Shown: positions 1 to 5,308, counted from the first letter of the stretch. The stretch is DNA of 5,309 bases from an uncultured Ruminococcus sp. (GCA_945867875.1 CAMBJF010000172.1:1-5309); one strand, 5' to 3'. The notes: generated by a model from the letters alone, not told the origin. A program made the numbers and translations.

Positions 1-30
1 CGTGGGCTCGGAGATGTGTATAAGAGACAG
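1..30 (+). other. Nextera (Tn5) read-2 type adapter, synthetic sequence
   Basis: These 30 bases match the 3' part of the Illumina Nextera read-2 transposase adapter: a GTGGGCTCGG block followed by the 19-bp Tn5 mosaic end AGATGTGTATAAGAGACAG, which finishes at base 30. The first four bases of the full oligonucleotide are missing. This is library DNA, not genome, and the natural sequence starts at base 31. Confidence 0.97.
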
Positions 31-100
31 CATATATACTTAGAATTATGTGAACATAAAGTTAAATCATTTATTTGGGTAAATTTATTTCCAATATCGC

Positions 101-129
101 TTGACGAAAAAAAGGGAATGTAATATAAT
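101..129 (+). promoter_or_regulatory. Sigma-70/sigma-A promoter of the ilvBNC operon
   Basis: A -35 box TTGACG (101-106, five of six consensus bases) is followed, after a 17-base spacer, by a perfect -10 box TATAAT (124-129). The spacer is the ideal length. Transcription should begin near 136-138, giving a leader of about 45 bases before ilvB. The bases upstream (31-100) are AT-rich and hold no other feature I can support. The leader is too short for a T-box riboswitch, and I see no leader peptide rich in Leu, Ile or Val codons. Confidence 0.85.
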
Positions 130-140
130 ATATCTATATG

Positions 141-152
141 CGGAATATTCCG
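141..152. promoter_or_regulatory. Perfect 12-bp palindrome just downstream of the ilv promoter (possible operator)
   Basis: CGGAATATTCCG is its own reverse complement. It lies about 5 to 16 bases after the predicted transcription start and before the ilvB ribosome binding site, where a bound repressor would block early transcription. Because it has no loop, a DNA-binding site is more likely than an RNA hairpin. The palindrome is seen directly; the operator role is an inference, and I do not recognise the motif as a named regulator's box. Confidence 0.4.
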
Positions 153-162
153 TAAATCAGTT

Positions 163-168
163 GAAAGG
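163..168 (+). promoter_or_regulatory. Ribosome binding site of ilvB
   Basis: GAAAGG is the only Shine-Dalgarno-like sequence before ilvB. It lies 12 bases ahead of the ATG at 181, a rather long gap, and 8 bases ahead of an out-of-frame ATG at 177. The 181 start is still chosen because the ilvB frame has TGA directly before it (178-180), so no earlier start exists, and homology to acetolactate synthase begins immediately after it. Confidence 0.6.
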
Positions 169-180
169 TCGTGAAGATGA

Positions 181-1797
181 ATGATACGTGCTGCTGAAGC
201 AATGGTAAGATGTCTTGGTTCGGAGGGCGTAAAGGTCGTCTTCGGATATCCCGGTGCGGCTATATGCCCTTTTTATGACGAGCTTTACCGCTCGGACATA
301 CACCACGTTCTCGTAAGGCACGAAGCCAATGCAGGTCATGAGGCAAGCGGATATGCTAGAATTACGGGAAAGCCCGCAGTCTGTGTCGCAACAAGCGGCC
401 CGGGCGCAACCAATCTTCTTACAGCCATTGCCACCGCCTATGCAGACAGTATCCCTCTTATCTGCATCACGGGACAGGTATCCACAGATCAGATCGGCTG
501 TGATGTTTTTCAGGAAGTTGACATTACAGGCGCAGCACAGCCCTTTGTAAAGCACAGCTACCTTGTTAAGGACGCATCTCAGCTCCCGAGGATTTTCAAG
601 GAAGCTTTTTACCTTGCAGGCACAGGAAGAAAGGGTCCCGTGCTCATAGATGTTCCCGTTGATGTTCAGAATACGATGATAGATTTTGAGTATCCCGAGA
701 CAGTTACAATGCGTACATACAAGCCCACAGTCAAGGGCAATCCTATGCAGATAAAGAAGATCTGCGAGGCTGTTGAAAATGCAAAGCGTCCCCTTATCTG
801 CGCAGGCGGAGGAATTTTCCTCGCAGGTGCGGAAAAGGAGCTTATAAAGTTTGCCGAAAAGGCAAAAGTTCCCGCTGTTTCCACAATGATGGGTCTGAGC
901 CTTTTCCCCACCGAGCACCCTCTTTACCTCGGAATGCTCGGTATGCACGGCTTAAAGGCGGCTAACCGTGCTGTCAGCGAATGTGACACAATGATACTCA
1001 TCGGCGCAAGAGTTGGCGACAGAGCCGTTAAATCTCCCACATTCCTTGCGGAGAACAAGCAGATAATACATATTGATATAGACCCCGCTGAGATAGGCAA
1101 GAATATCCCCGTTGATATTCCTCTCGTAGGTGACTGCAAGACCATTCTTGAAGAGCTTACCGAGAAGATAGGGGAGGTAGACCACTCCCAGTGGCTCTCA
1201 GAGCTTTCCGAGATAAAGAACGATGTTCCCGAAAATGACGAAACAGAGGGCTTTATCAATCCCAAGGTGTTCCTCAGAAAGCTTTCCGACAGAATGCCTG
1301 CCGATACGGTATGCGTTGCCGATGTCGGTCAGAACCAGATATGGTGCTGCAACAATTATGCCATTAAAGAAGGCGGCAGATTTATGACATCAGGCGGTAT
1401 GGGCACAATGGGCTACTCCGTTCCCTGCGGCATAGGCGCAAAAATGGCTGCTCCCGAGAGAGAAGTCGTTGTTGTCTGCGGCGACGGTTCGTTCCAGATG
1501 CAGATGATGGAGCTTGCGACCATTATGCAGGAGAAAATTGCCGTTAAAATAATCGTTATGCGCAACAATTACCTCGGTATGGTGCGTGAACTTCAGACAA
1601 AGGGCTACGGCGACAGACTTATTGCCGTTGACCTTGACGGAAGCCCCGATTTTGTGGCTCTTGCCCGTGCATACGGAATTGAGTCCGACCGTGTTTCCAC
1701 AATGGCTGAGGCTGAGGAGAAGCTTGAAAAGCTCGCTTCATCGGACAAGCCTTATCTTCTCGAATGCGACGTTTACAGCCGTGAATCCACTCTTTGA
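181..1797 (+). CDS. ilvB: Acetolactate (acetohydroxyacid) synthase, large catalytic subunit
   Basis: This 538-residue cytoplasmic enzyme condenses two pyruvates to 2-acetolactate, or pyruvate with 2-ketobutyrate, the first common step of valine, leucine and isoleucine synthesis. It needs thiamine diphosphate, Mg2+ and, in this family, FAD. The N-terminal ThDP domain (about 1-165) has FGYPGAA (21-27), the catalytic Glu48 in RHEANAGHEASGYAR, and TSGPGATN (71-78). The central domain (about 190-330) has GARVGDR (275-281) and HIDIDPAEIGKN. The C-terminal ThDP domain has GDGSFQM (434-440), with Asp435 and Asn462 as expected metal ligands, and NNYLGMV. It ends with ESTL, as I recall for short clostridial forms, and lacks the longer tail of plant and enterobacterial enzymes. 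Leu471 replaces the Trp of the usual MVxQW motif. ilvN follows after 18 bases, which supports a biosynthetic synthase rather than catabolic AlsS. TGA (178-180) directly precedes the ATG, fixing the start. Confidence 0.95.
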   Translation: MIRAAEAMVRCLGSEGVKVVFGYPGAAICPFYDELYRSDIHHVLVRHEANAGHEASGYARITGKPAVCVATSGPGATNLLTAIATAYADSIPLICITGQVSTDQIGCDVFQEVDITGAAQPFVKHSYLVKDASQLPRIFKEAFYLAGTGRKGPVLIDVPVDVQNTMIDFEYPETVTMRTYKPTVKGNPMQIKKICEAVENAKRPLICAGGGIFLAGAEKELIKFAEKAKVPAVSTMMGLSLFPTEHPLYLGMLGMHGLKAANRAVSECDTMILIGARVGDRAVKSPTFLAENKQIIHIDIDPAEIGKNIPVDIPLVGDCKTILEELTEKIGEVDHSQWLSELSEIKNDVPENDETEGFINPKVFLRKLSDRMPADTVCVADVGQNQIWCCNNYAIKEGGRFMTSGGMGTMGYSVPCGIGAKMAAPEREVVVVCGDGSFQMQMMELATIMQEKIAVKIIVMRNNYLGMVRELQTKGYGDRLIAVDLDGSPDFVALARAYGIESDRVSTMAEAEEKLEKLASSDKPYLLECDVYSRESTL

Positions 1798-1815
1798 TTG
1801 AAAGGATAGATATAT

Positions 1816-2304
1816 ATGAAGCACACCATTTCCGTTCTCGTTGAAAATCACGCAGGAGTTCTTTCCCGTGTTTCGGGACTTTTCTCACGCCGTGGCTTTA
1901 ACATCGACAGTCTTGCAGTTGGAAGAACTGATGACCCCGCCGTTTCCCGCATCACTATTGTTGCTGACGGCGACGAGCACACAGCTCAGCAGATCGAAAA
2001 GCAGCTCAACAAGCTTGTGGACACTATGAAGGTTCGCACACTTGCTCCCGATGAGCTTCTTGCAAGAGAGCTCCAGCTCATCAAGGTCAATGCCACACCC
2101 GCACAGAGAAGCGAGATACTCACTATCTGCGACATAATGGGCGCAAAGATAATTGATATGACCTCCAACACTCTTACAATTGAGATATCCGATTCCACCG
2201 TTCATCTCAACAGAATCCACGACCTTCTCGCAGGCTACGGTATCAAAGAGATCGTCCGCACAGGCGTTATCGCTATCCAGAAGGGCAGCGTAACCATTAA
2301 GTAA
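1816..2304 (+). CDS. ilvN: Acetolactate synthase, small regulatory subunit
   Basis: This 162-residue subunit activates the IlvB catalytic subunit and gives it feedback control by valine; its length is usual for the family (about 160-170). Residues 1-75 form an ACT domain of the pattern ISVLVENHAGVLSRVSGLFSRRGFNIDS. Asn11, Gly14, Ser17 and Asn29 are kept at positions where mutation in the E. coli IlvH protein gives valine resistance, so valine control is expected (inference from the family). Residues 84-158 match the C-terminal domain of small subunits, from RELQLIKV to VRTGVIAIQKG. The ATG has a Shine-Dalgarno sequence AAAGGA at 1801-1806, and the gene starts 18 bases after the ilvB stop, so the two are surely co-transcribed. 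The symbol ilvN is used in the general sense; ilvH is an equivalent name. Confidence 0.95.
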   Translation: MKHTISVLVENHAGVLSRVSGLFSRRGFNIDSLAVGRTDDPAVSRITIVADGDEHTAQQIEKQLNKLVDTMKVRTLAPDELLARELQLIKVNATPAQRSEILTICDIMGAKIIDMTSNTLTIEISDSTVHLNRIHDLLAGYGIKEIVRTGVIAIQKGSVTIK

Positions 2305-2310
2305 TCACGC

Positions 2311-2333
2311 TTTTAAGGCAATTTGCCTTGAAA
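2311..2333 (+). repeat. Hairpin between ilvN and ilvC
   Basis: The RNA can fold into TTTTAAGGCA / TGCCTTGAAA, a 10-bp stem with one U-G pair and a 3-base ATT loop, beginning 7 bases after the ilvN stop. No run of U follows, so it is not a normal intrinsic terminator. It could slow decay of the upstream ilvBN message, mark a processing site, or be a protein site. The fold is seen; the role is unknown. Confidence 0.5.
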
Positions 2334-2355
2334 TAAATTAAATATTCCATAATAT
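2328..2355 (+). promoter_or_regulatory. Weak candidate internal promoter for ilvC
   Basis: TTGAAA (2328-2333, five of six -35 bases) is followed 16 bases later by TAATAT (2350-2355, four of six -10 bases). The stretch also carries AATATTC twice (2341-2347 and 2351-2357), exactly 10 bp apart, about one helical turn. A separate promoter would fit the stronger ribosome site and more biased codon use of ilvC, but AT-rich DNA often gives such matches by chance. Confidence 0.25.
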
Positions 2356-2361
2356 TCTATT

Positions 2362-2367
2362 AGGAGG
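2362..2367 (+). promoter_or_regulatory. Strong ribosome binding site of ilvC
   Basis: AGGAGG is a full Shine-Dalgarno match, 8 bases before the ATG at 2376. It is clearly better than the sites of ilvB (GAAAGG) and ilvN (AAAGGA), which suggests that IlvC is made in larger amounts than its operon partners. Confidence 0.85.
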
Positions 2368-2375
2368 AATTTAAA

Positions 2376-3392
2376 ATGGCTAAAATTTTCTATCAGTCAG
2401 ACTGCGATCTCGGCAGACTCGACGGCAAGACCGTTGCTATCATCGGTTACGGTTCTCAGGGTCACGCTCACGCTCTTAACCTCAAGGATAGCGGCGTTAA
2501 TGTAATCGTTGGTCTTTACGAGGGCTCCAAGAGCAAGGCTAAGGCTGAGGCTCAGGGTCTTAAGGTATATTCCGTAAGCGAAGCAGCTAAGATGGCTGAT
2601 GTTATTATGATCCTTATCCCCGATGAGAAGCAGGCTGACGTTTATAAGAGCGACATTGCTCCTTATATGACCGCAGGCAAGACACTTGCTTTTGCTCACG
2701 GCTTCAACATTCACTTCGGCTGCATCGTTCCCCCCAAGGACGTTAACGTTATCATGATCGCTCCTAAGGGCCCCGGCCACACTGTAAGAAGCGAATATCA
2801 GGCTGGCAAGGGTGTTCCCTGCCTTATCGCTGTTGAGCAGGACGCTACAGGCGATGCTCAGGATATCGGTCTTGCATATGCCCTTGGTATCGGCGGCGCA
2901 AGAGCAGGCGTTCTCGAGACTACATTCAGAACTGAGACTGAGACCGACCTCTTCGGTGAGCAGGCAGTTCTTTGCGGCGGTGTTTGCGCACTTATGCAGG
3001 CTGGTTTTGAGACCCTCGTTGAGGCTGGCTACGATCCCAGAAATGCATACTTTGAGTGCATTCACGAGATGAAGCTCATCGTTGACCTCATCTATCAGTC
3101 CGGTTTCGCAGGTATGAGATATTCTATCTCCAACACAGCTGAGTACGGCGACTACATCACTGGTCCTAAGCTCGTAACAGAGGAGACCAAGAAGACAATG
3201 AAGAAGATCCTTTCTGATATTCAGGACGGTACATTCGCTAAGGAGTTCCTCCTCGATATGTCTCCTGCTGGCAGACAGGTTCACTTCAAGGCTATGCGTA
3301 AGCTTCACGCTGAGCACCCCTCCGAGAAGGTCGGCGAGGAGATCCGTAAGCTTTACAGCTGGAACGGTGAGGACAAGCTCATCAACAACTAA
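2376..3392 (+). CDS. ilvC: Ketol-acid reductoisomerase, class I (short form)
   Basis: This 338-residue enzyme rearranges and reduces 2-acetolactate (or 2-aceto-2-hydroxybutyrate) to the dihydroxy acid, the second common step of branched-chain amino acid synthesis, using Mg2+ and a nicotinamide cofactor. The N-terminal Rossmann domain (about 1-182) has GYGSQGHAHALNL (24-36), the catalytic His108 in AFAHGF, and APKGPGHTVR (129-138) with Lys131. The knotted C-terminal domain carries DLFGEQ (Asp191 and Glu195), ECIHEMK (Glu227 and Glu231) and SNTAEYG (Ser252), the expected metal and substrate ligands. The length is normal for class I. In the cofactor-selecting loop, LYEGSKS (47-53) has Tyr48 and Glu49 where many NADPH enzymes have Arg and Lys. 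The gene lies 71 bases after ilvN and is followed by a terminator, closing the operon. Codons look more biased than in ilvB, for example Ala mostly as GCT, as expected for an abundant protein. Confidence 0.97.
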   Translation: MAKIFYQSDCDLGRLDGKTVAIIGYGSQGHAHALNLKDSGVNVIVGLYEGSKSKAKAEAQGLKVYSVSEAAKMADVIMILIPDEKQADVYKSDIAPYMTAGKTLAFAHGFNIHFGCIVPPKDVNVIMIAPKGPGHTVRSEYQAGKGVPCLIAVEQDATGDAQDIGLAYALGIGGARAGVLETTFRTETETDLFGEQAVLCGGVCALMQAGFETLVEAGYDPRNAYFECIHEMKLIVDLIYQSGFAGMRYSISNTAEYGDYITGPKLVTEETKKTMKKILSDIQDGTFAKEFLLDMSPAGRQVHFKAMRKLHAEHPSEKVGEEIRKLYSWNGEDKLINN

Positions 3393-3407
3393 TTTTATAA
3401 AATTAGT
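3388..3407. repeat. 20-bp AT-rich palindrome over the ilvC stop codon
   Basis: The sequence ACTAATTTTATAAAATTAGT is a perfect palindrome and contains the ilvC stop TAA (3390-3392). As RNA it could form an 8-bp stem with a TATA loop just before the main terminator, perhaps protecting the 3' end. A chance origin is possible given the low complexity. Confidence 0.4.
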
Positions 3408-3416
3408 ACATACAGA

Positions 3417-3449
3417 GGGCTGCCGTGCATATGTGCGGCGGCCCTTTTT
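3417..3449 (+). terminator. Rho-independent terminator of ilvBNC
   Basis: GGGCTGCCG (3417-3425) pairs with CGGCGGCCC (3436-3444), with one U-G wobble. The stem can extend inward by three more pairs to a 4-base ATAT loop, and TTTTT (3445-3449) follows. The GC-rich stem with a U-run, 24 bases after the ilvC stop, is a clear intrinsic terminator. Confidence 0.93.
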
Positions 3450-3478
3450 GCACCCTTTTGAGGTATCGTTCATATAAT
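3448..3478 (+). promoter_or_regulatory. Candidate promoter of the small Ala-rich protein gene
   Basis: A perfect -10 box TATAAT lies at 3473-3478, 35 bases before the likely start codon. The best -35 match, TTGCAC (3448-3453), keeps only three consensus bases and gives a long 19-base spacer. It overlaps the tail of the ilv terminator. The -10 is convincing and the -35 is weak. Confidence 0.45.
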
Positions 3479-3513
3479 ATAAATGTCCCATTACTTATAT
3501 ACGGGTGATACCG

Positions 3514-3690
3514 ATGAATCCTAATGAACTTGTTCTTTCAATAACAGCCGCCGCTGCCGCAATTGCAGCGGATATTCCTGATGACGGGCAGCTTGCTGTG
3601 GCTGCTGCGGCGTTTGTTCAGCTTGGCGATACCCTGGCAACGATAGCAGCACAGAGGGCGCTGCTTGGGAATAATGCCGAATCCAAATAA
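3514..3690 (+). CDS. Small Ala-rich protein, DUF6774-like, function unknown
   Basis: The predicted product is 58 residues with no signal peptide and no clear catalytic motif. It has two Ala-rich helical stretches (about 5-20 and 26-50) joined by a turn IPDDGQ (21-26); the second contains QLGDTLATIAAQRALLG (36-52). From memory, QLGDTLATIAAQR is typical of a small clostridial family catalogued as DUF6774; I am moderately sure of this, and no function is known to me. I chose ATG 3514 because GGGTGAT just upstream can act as a ribosome site; a GTG at 3505 in the same frame would add three residues (MIP). The gene has its own -10 box and sits alone between two terminators, so it is probably transcribed on its own rather than with ilvC. 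Two amphipathic helices suggest a small helical hairpin that may self-associate (inference). Confidence 0.7.
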   Translation: MNPNELVLSITAAAAAIAADIPDDGQLAVAAAAFVQLGDTLATIAAQRALLGNNAESK

Positions 3691-3725
3691 AAAAGGCTTT
3701 CCGATTTTGCTCGGAAAGCCTTTTT
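3690..3725. terminator. Bidirectional rho-independent terminator shared by converging genes
   Basis: A perfect 15-bp stem (3690-3704 with 3711-3725; core GGCTTTCCGA / TCGGAAAGCC) has a 6-base TTTTGC loop. It has T's at the 3' end on the + strand and, because of the A-run at 3689-3694, also on the - strand. It therefore ends the small + strand gene, whose TAA touches it, and the oadGB operon, whose stop is 23 bases away. Confidence 0.95.
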
Positions 3726-3747
3726 GTTATAGAATTTTAGCTTAACA

Positions 3748-4947
3748 TTAGTGAGGGATAATGCTGAGGAGAACGCCTGCGGCAACCGCAGAACCGATAA
3801 CACCTGCAACGTTGGGTCCCATAGCGTGCATAAGGAGGAAGTTTGTGGGGTCTGCTTCTGCACCGACCTTCTGAGACTGTCTTGCAGCCATAGGAACGGC
3901 GGAAACGCCTGCGGAACCGATAAGGGGATTTACCTTGCCGCCTGTAACGAGACACATAAGCTTTCCAAAGAGAACGCCCGAAGCTGTACCAACGCCAAAT
4001 GCAACAACACCCAGAAGAATTACTTTAAGGAATGCGAAAGATATTACCTTTTCAGCAACAGTCGTTGCACCAACGGAAATACCGAGGAAAATTGTGATGA
4101 TGTTCATAAGCTCGTTCTGAGCAGTCTTGCAGATACGGTCAACAACGCCGCTCTCTTTAAAGAGGTTTCCGAGCATCAGCATACCAACGAGGGGAGCTGC
4201 GGAGGGAACGAGAAGAGCAATGATAACAGTAACAGCAATAGGGAAGATGATCTTTTCAGTCTTGGAAACTGTTCTGAGCTGGGTCATTCTGATCTTGCGC
4301 TCCTTTTCGGTTGTGAGGAGACGCATTATAGGAGGCTGGATAAGGGGAACGAGTGCCATATAGGTGTAAGCTGCAAGAGCAATTGTTCCGACCTCGACCT
4401 GATATCCGCCCGATTTGAGCAGAAGGCTTGAAACGTAAATAGATGTAGGACCGTCCGCACCGCCGATGATAGCGATAGAACCTGCCTCATTGGCATTGAA
4501 TCCGAGAGCAGCCGCACCGATAAAAGTGAGGAAGATACCTGCCTGAGCGGCAGCACCGAGAAGAAAGCTCTTGGGGTTTGCGATAAGGGGAGCAAAGTCT
4601 GTCATACAGCCGATGCCGAGGAAGATAAGCGCAGGATATATCTGAAGCTTAACTCCCAAGTACAACAGGTCAAGCAGTCCGCCCTTATGGAGTATCTCGC
4701 CGAAATTCAGCTCGTGACCTGCATCGATATTCCACAGCTCGGGGTGGTACATTCCCGTGCAGGGGAGGTTTGTAAGGAGCATACCGAAAGCGATAGGGAG
4801 CAGGAGCAGAGGCTCAAACTTATGCTTTATCGCAAGGTACATAAACACAAATGAAATCAGGATCATAACAATGTTCTGCCACTGGAGAACAGCAAAGCCG
4901 GAGCTTGCCCACAGATCCTTTATGGTATCCCAAAATATTGATAACAT
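3748..4947 (-). CDS. oadB: Sodium-translocating decarboxylase, beta subunit (integral membrane)
   Basis: This 399-residue membrane protein is the Na+ channel and carboxybiotin decarboxylase part of a biotin-dependent pump (oxaloacetate, methylmalonyl-CoA or glutaconyl-CoA decarboxylase). It releases CO2 from carboxybiotin, consumes a proton and exports Na+. About nine hydrophobic segments are visible, for example near 25-41, 127-150, 186-206, 232-250, 304-328 and 377-397. Asp165 in GGADGPTSIYVSS (162-174) corresponds to the essential Asp203 of the Klebsiella protein. Asn340, Gly344, Ser349 and Arg356 in NPLIGSAGVSAVPMAARQ have the same spacing as Klebsiella Asn373, Gly377, Ser382 and Arg389, so the Na+ path looks intact. 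The ATG is preceded by the purine-rich site GGAAAGGAAA (4954-4963 on this strand), and the gene starts 18 bases after oadG. The shared terminator follows. The substrate cannot be told from this subunit; mmdB or gcdB are equally possible names. Confidence 0.95.
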   Translation of the reverse strand: MLSIFWDTIKDLWASSGFAVLQWQNIVMILISFVFMYLAIKHKFEPLLLLPIAFGMLLTNLPCTGMYHPELWNIDAGHELNFGEILHKGGLLDLLYLGVKLQIYPALIFLGIGCMTDFAPLIANPKSFLLGAAAQAGIFLTFIGAAALGFNANEAGSIAIIGGADGPTSIYVSSLLLKSGGYQVEVGTIALAAYTYMALVPLIQPPIMRLLTTEKERKIRMTQLRTVSKTEKIIFPIAVTVIIALLVPSAAPLVGMLMLGNLFKESGVVDRICKTAQNELMNIITIFLGISVGATTVAEKVISFAFLKVILLGVVAFGVGTASGVLFGKLMCLVTGGKVNPLIGSAGVSAVPMAARQSQKVGAEADPTNFLLMHAMGPNVAGVIGSAVAAGVLLSIIPH

Positions 4948-4965
4948 AGGAACTTTCCTTTCCTT

Positions 4966-5275
4966 TTAAAATGCTCTGGTGTTTTCGCTGCGTGCGGCTC
5001 TTGCCCAGGAATTTGCCTTGGAGGTGCTTCCTGCACGCTTGATGCTGTGTATTCTAAGGGGCTTTCCGCACTCTGCGCTCATTGCTGCAACCGCTGCGGC
5101 GATAACTGCGATTATCTCGCTTTCGTCCTCAGTATCGGCAGAAACAGAGGGTGTGTCATTTTTAGGCTGAGGTGCGGGAGTGATCTCCTTGGGCTTGTCT
5201 CCTCCGCCCGATTTGCCTGATTTAACAGCAGTGAATATCCTGCCCATTACCCATACCGCCGCAATAAGCAGTATA
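4966..5275 (-). CDS. oadG: Sodium-translocating decarboxylase, gamma subunit, 5'-truncated
   Basis: 102 natural residues remain. They begin in the middle of an N-terminal membrane helix (ILLIAAVWVMGRIF, 1-14), then run through a Gly/Pro/Lys-rich flexible linker (about 18-50) to a conserved end with EIIAVIAAAVAAM (53-65) and SIKRAG...SWARAARSENTR. This pattern of one membrane helix, a Pro-rich linker and a C-terminal SWxRAxR block fits the OadG/MmdD family, which anchors and assembles the carboxyltransferase onto the beta subunit. It lies directly upstream of oadB, as expected. The true start and roughly the first 10-20 residues lie beyond the fragment end. Reading on into the adapter gives a false start, MCIRDS, in which ATGTGTATAAGAGACAG comes from the Tn5 mosaic end. 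The family call rests on short motifs and context. Confidence 0.8.
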
Positions 5276-5308
5276 CTGTCTCTTATACACATCTGACGCT
5301 GCCGACGA
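5276..5308 (-). other. Nextera (Tn5) read-1 type adapter, synthetic sequence
   Basis: These 33 bases are the reverse complement of the Nextera read-1 transposase adapter: the mosaic end CTGTCTCTTATACACATCT (5276-5294), then the GACGCTGCCGACGA tail. Base 5309 is probably the first base of the index or a remnant. This is library DNA, so the natural sequence ends at 5275. Confidence 0.97.

Noticed and set aside
1..30. Tn5 mosaic ends read as a natural transposon (IS50/Tn5)
   Set aside because: The 19-bp mosaic ends are joined to commercial adapter tails and no transposase is present, so they are library artefacts.
130..180. T-box riboswitch, leader-peptide attenuator or CodY box before ilvB
   Set aside because: The leader is only about 45 bases, has no T-box-like sequence, no run of Leu/Ile/Val codons, and no convincing match to the CodY consensus AATTTTCWGAAAATT.
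157..948. 263-residue Cys-rich open frame on the - strand opposite ilvB
   Set aside because: It overlaps unmistakable acetolactate synthase motifs. Its many Cys residues come from reverse-complemented GCA codons (TGC), so it is a shadow.
181..1797. Catabolic acetolactate synthase (AlsS) instead of IlvB
   Set aside because: The gene is followed directly by the regulatory subunit ilvN and then ilvC, and no acetolactate decarboxylase is nearby.
2397..3491. 364-residue open frame on the - strand opposite ilvC
   Set aside because: It is the mirror of ilvC. Strong codon bias keeps stop codons out of this frame. The predicted protein resembles no family I know, has no good ribosome site, and ilvC is certain on the other strand.
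3505..3513. GTG at 3505 as start of the small protein
   Set aside because: It would add only three residues and overlaps the GGGTGAT stretch that best serves as a ribosome site for ATG 3514. It cannot be fully excluded.
3751..4431. 226-residue + strand frame opposite oadB, rich in Cys, Asn and Ser
   Set aside because: Composition is typical of the antisense of a hydrophobic membrane gene, and oadB with all key residues is clear on the - strand.
31..5275. CRISPR arrays, tRNA or rRNA genes, phage or integron features
   Set aside because: I found no spaced direct repeats, cloverleaf-like sequences, rRNA stretches, integrase genes or attachment sites; almost all of the sequence is explained by the genes and terminators listed.
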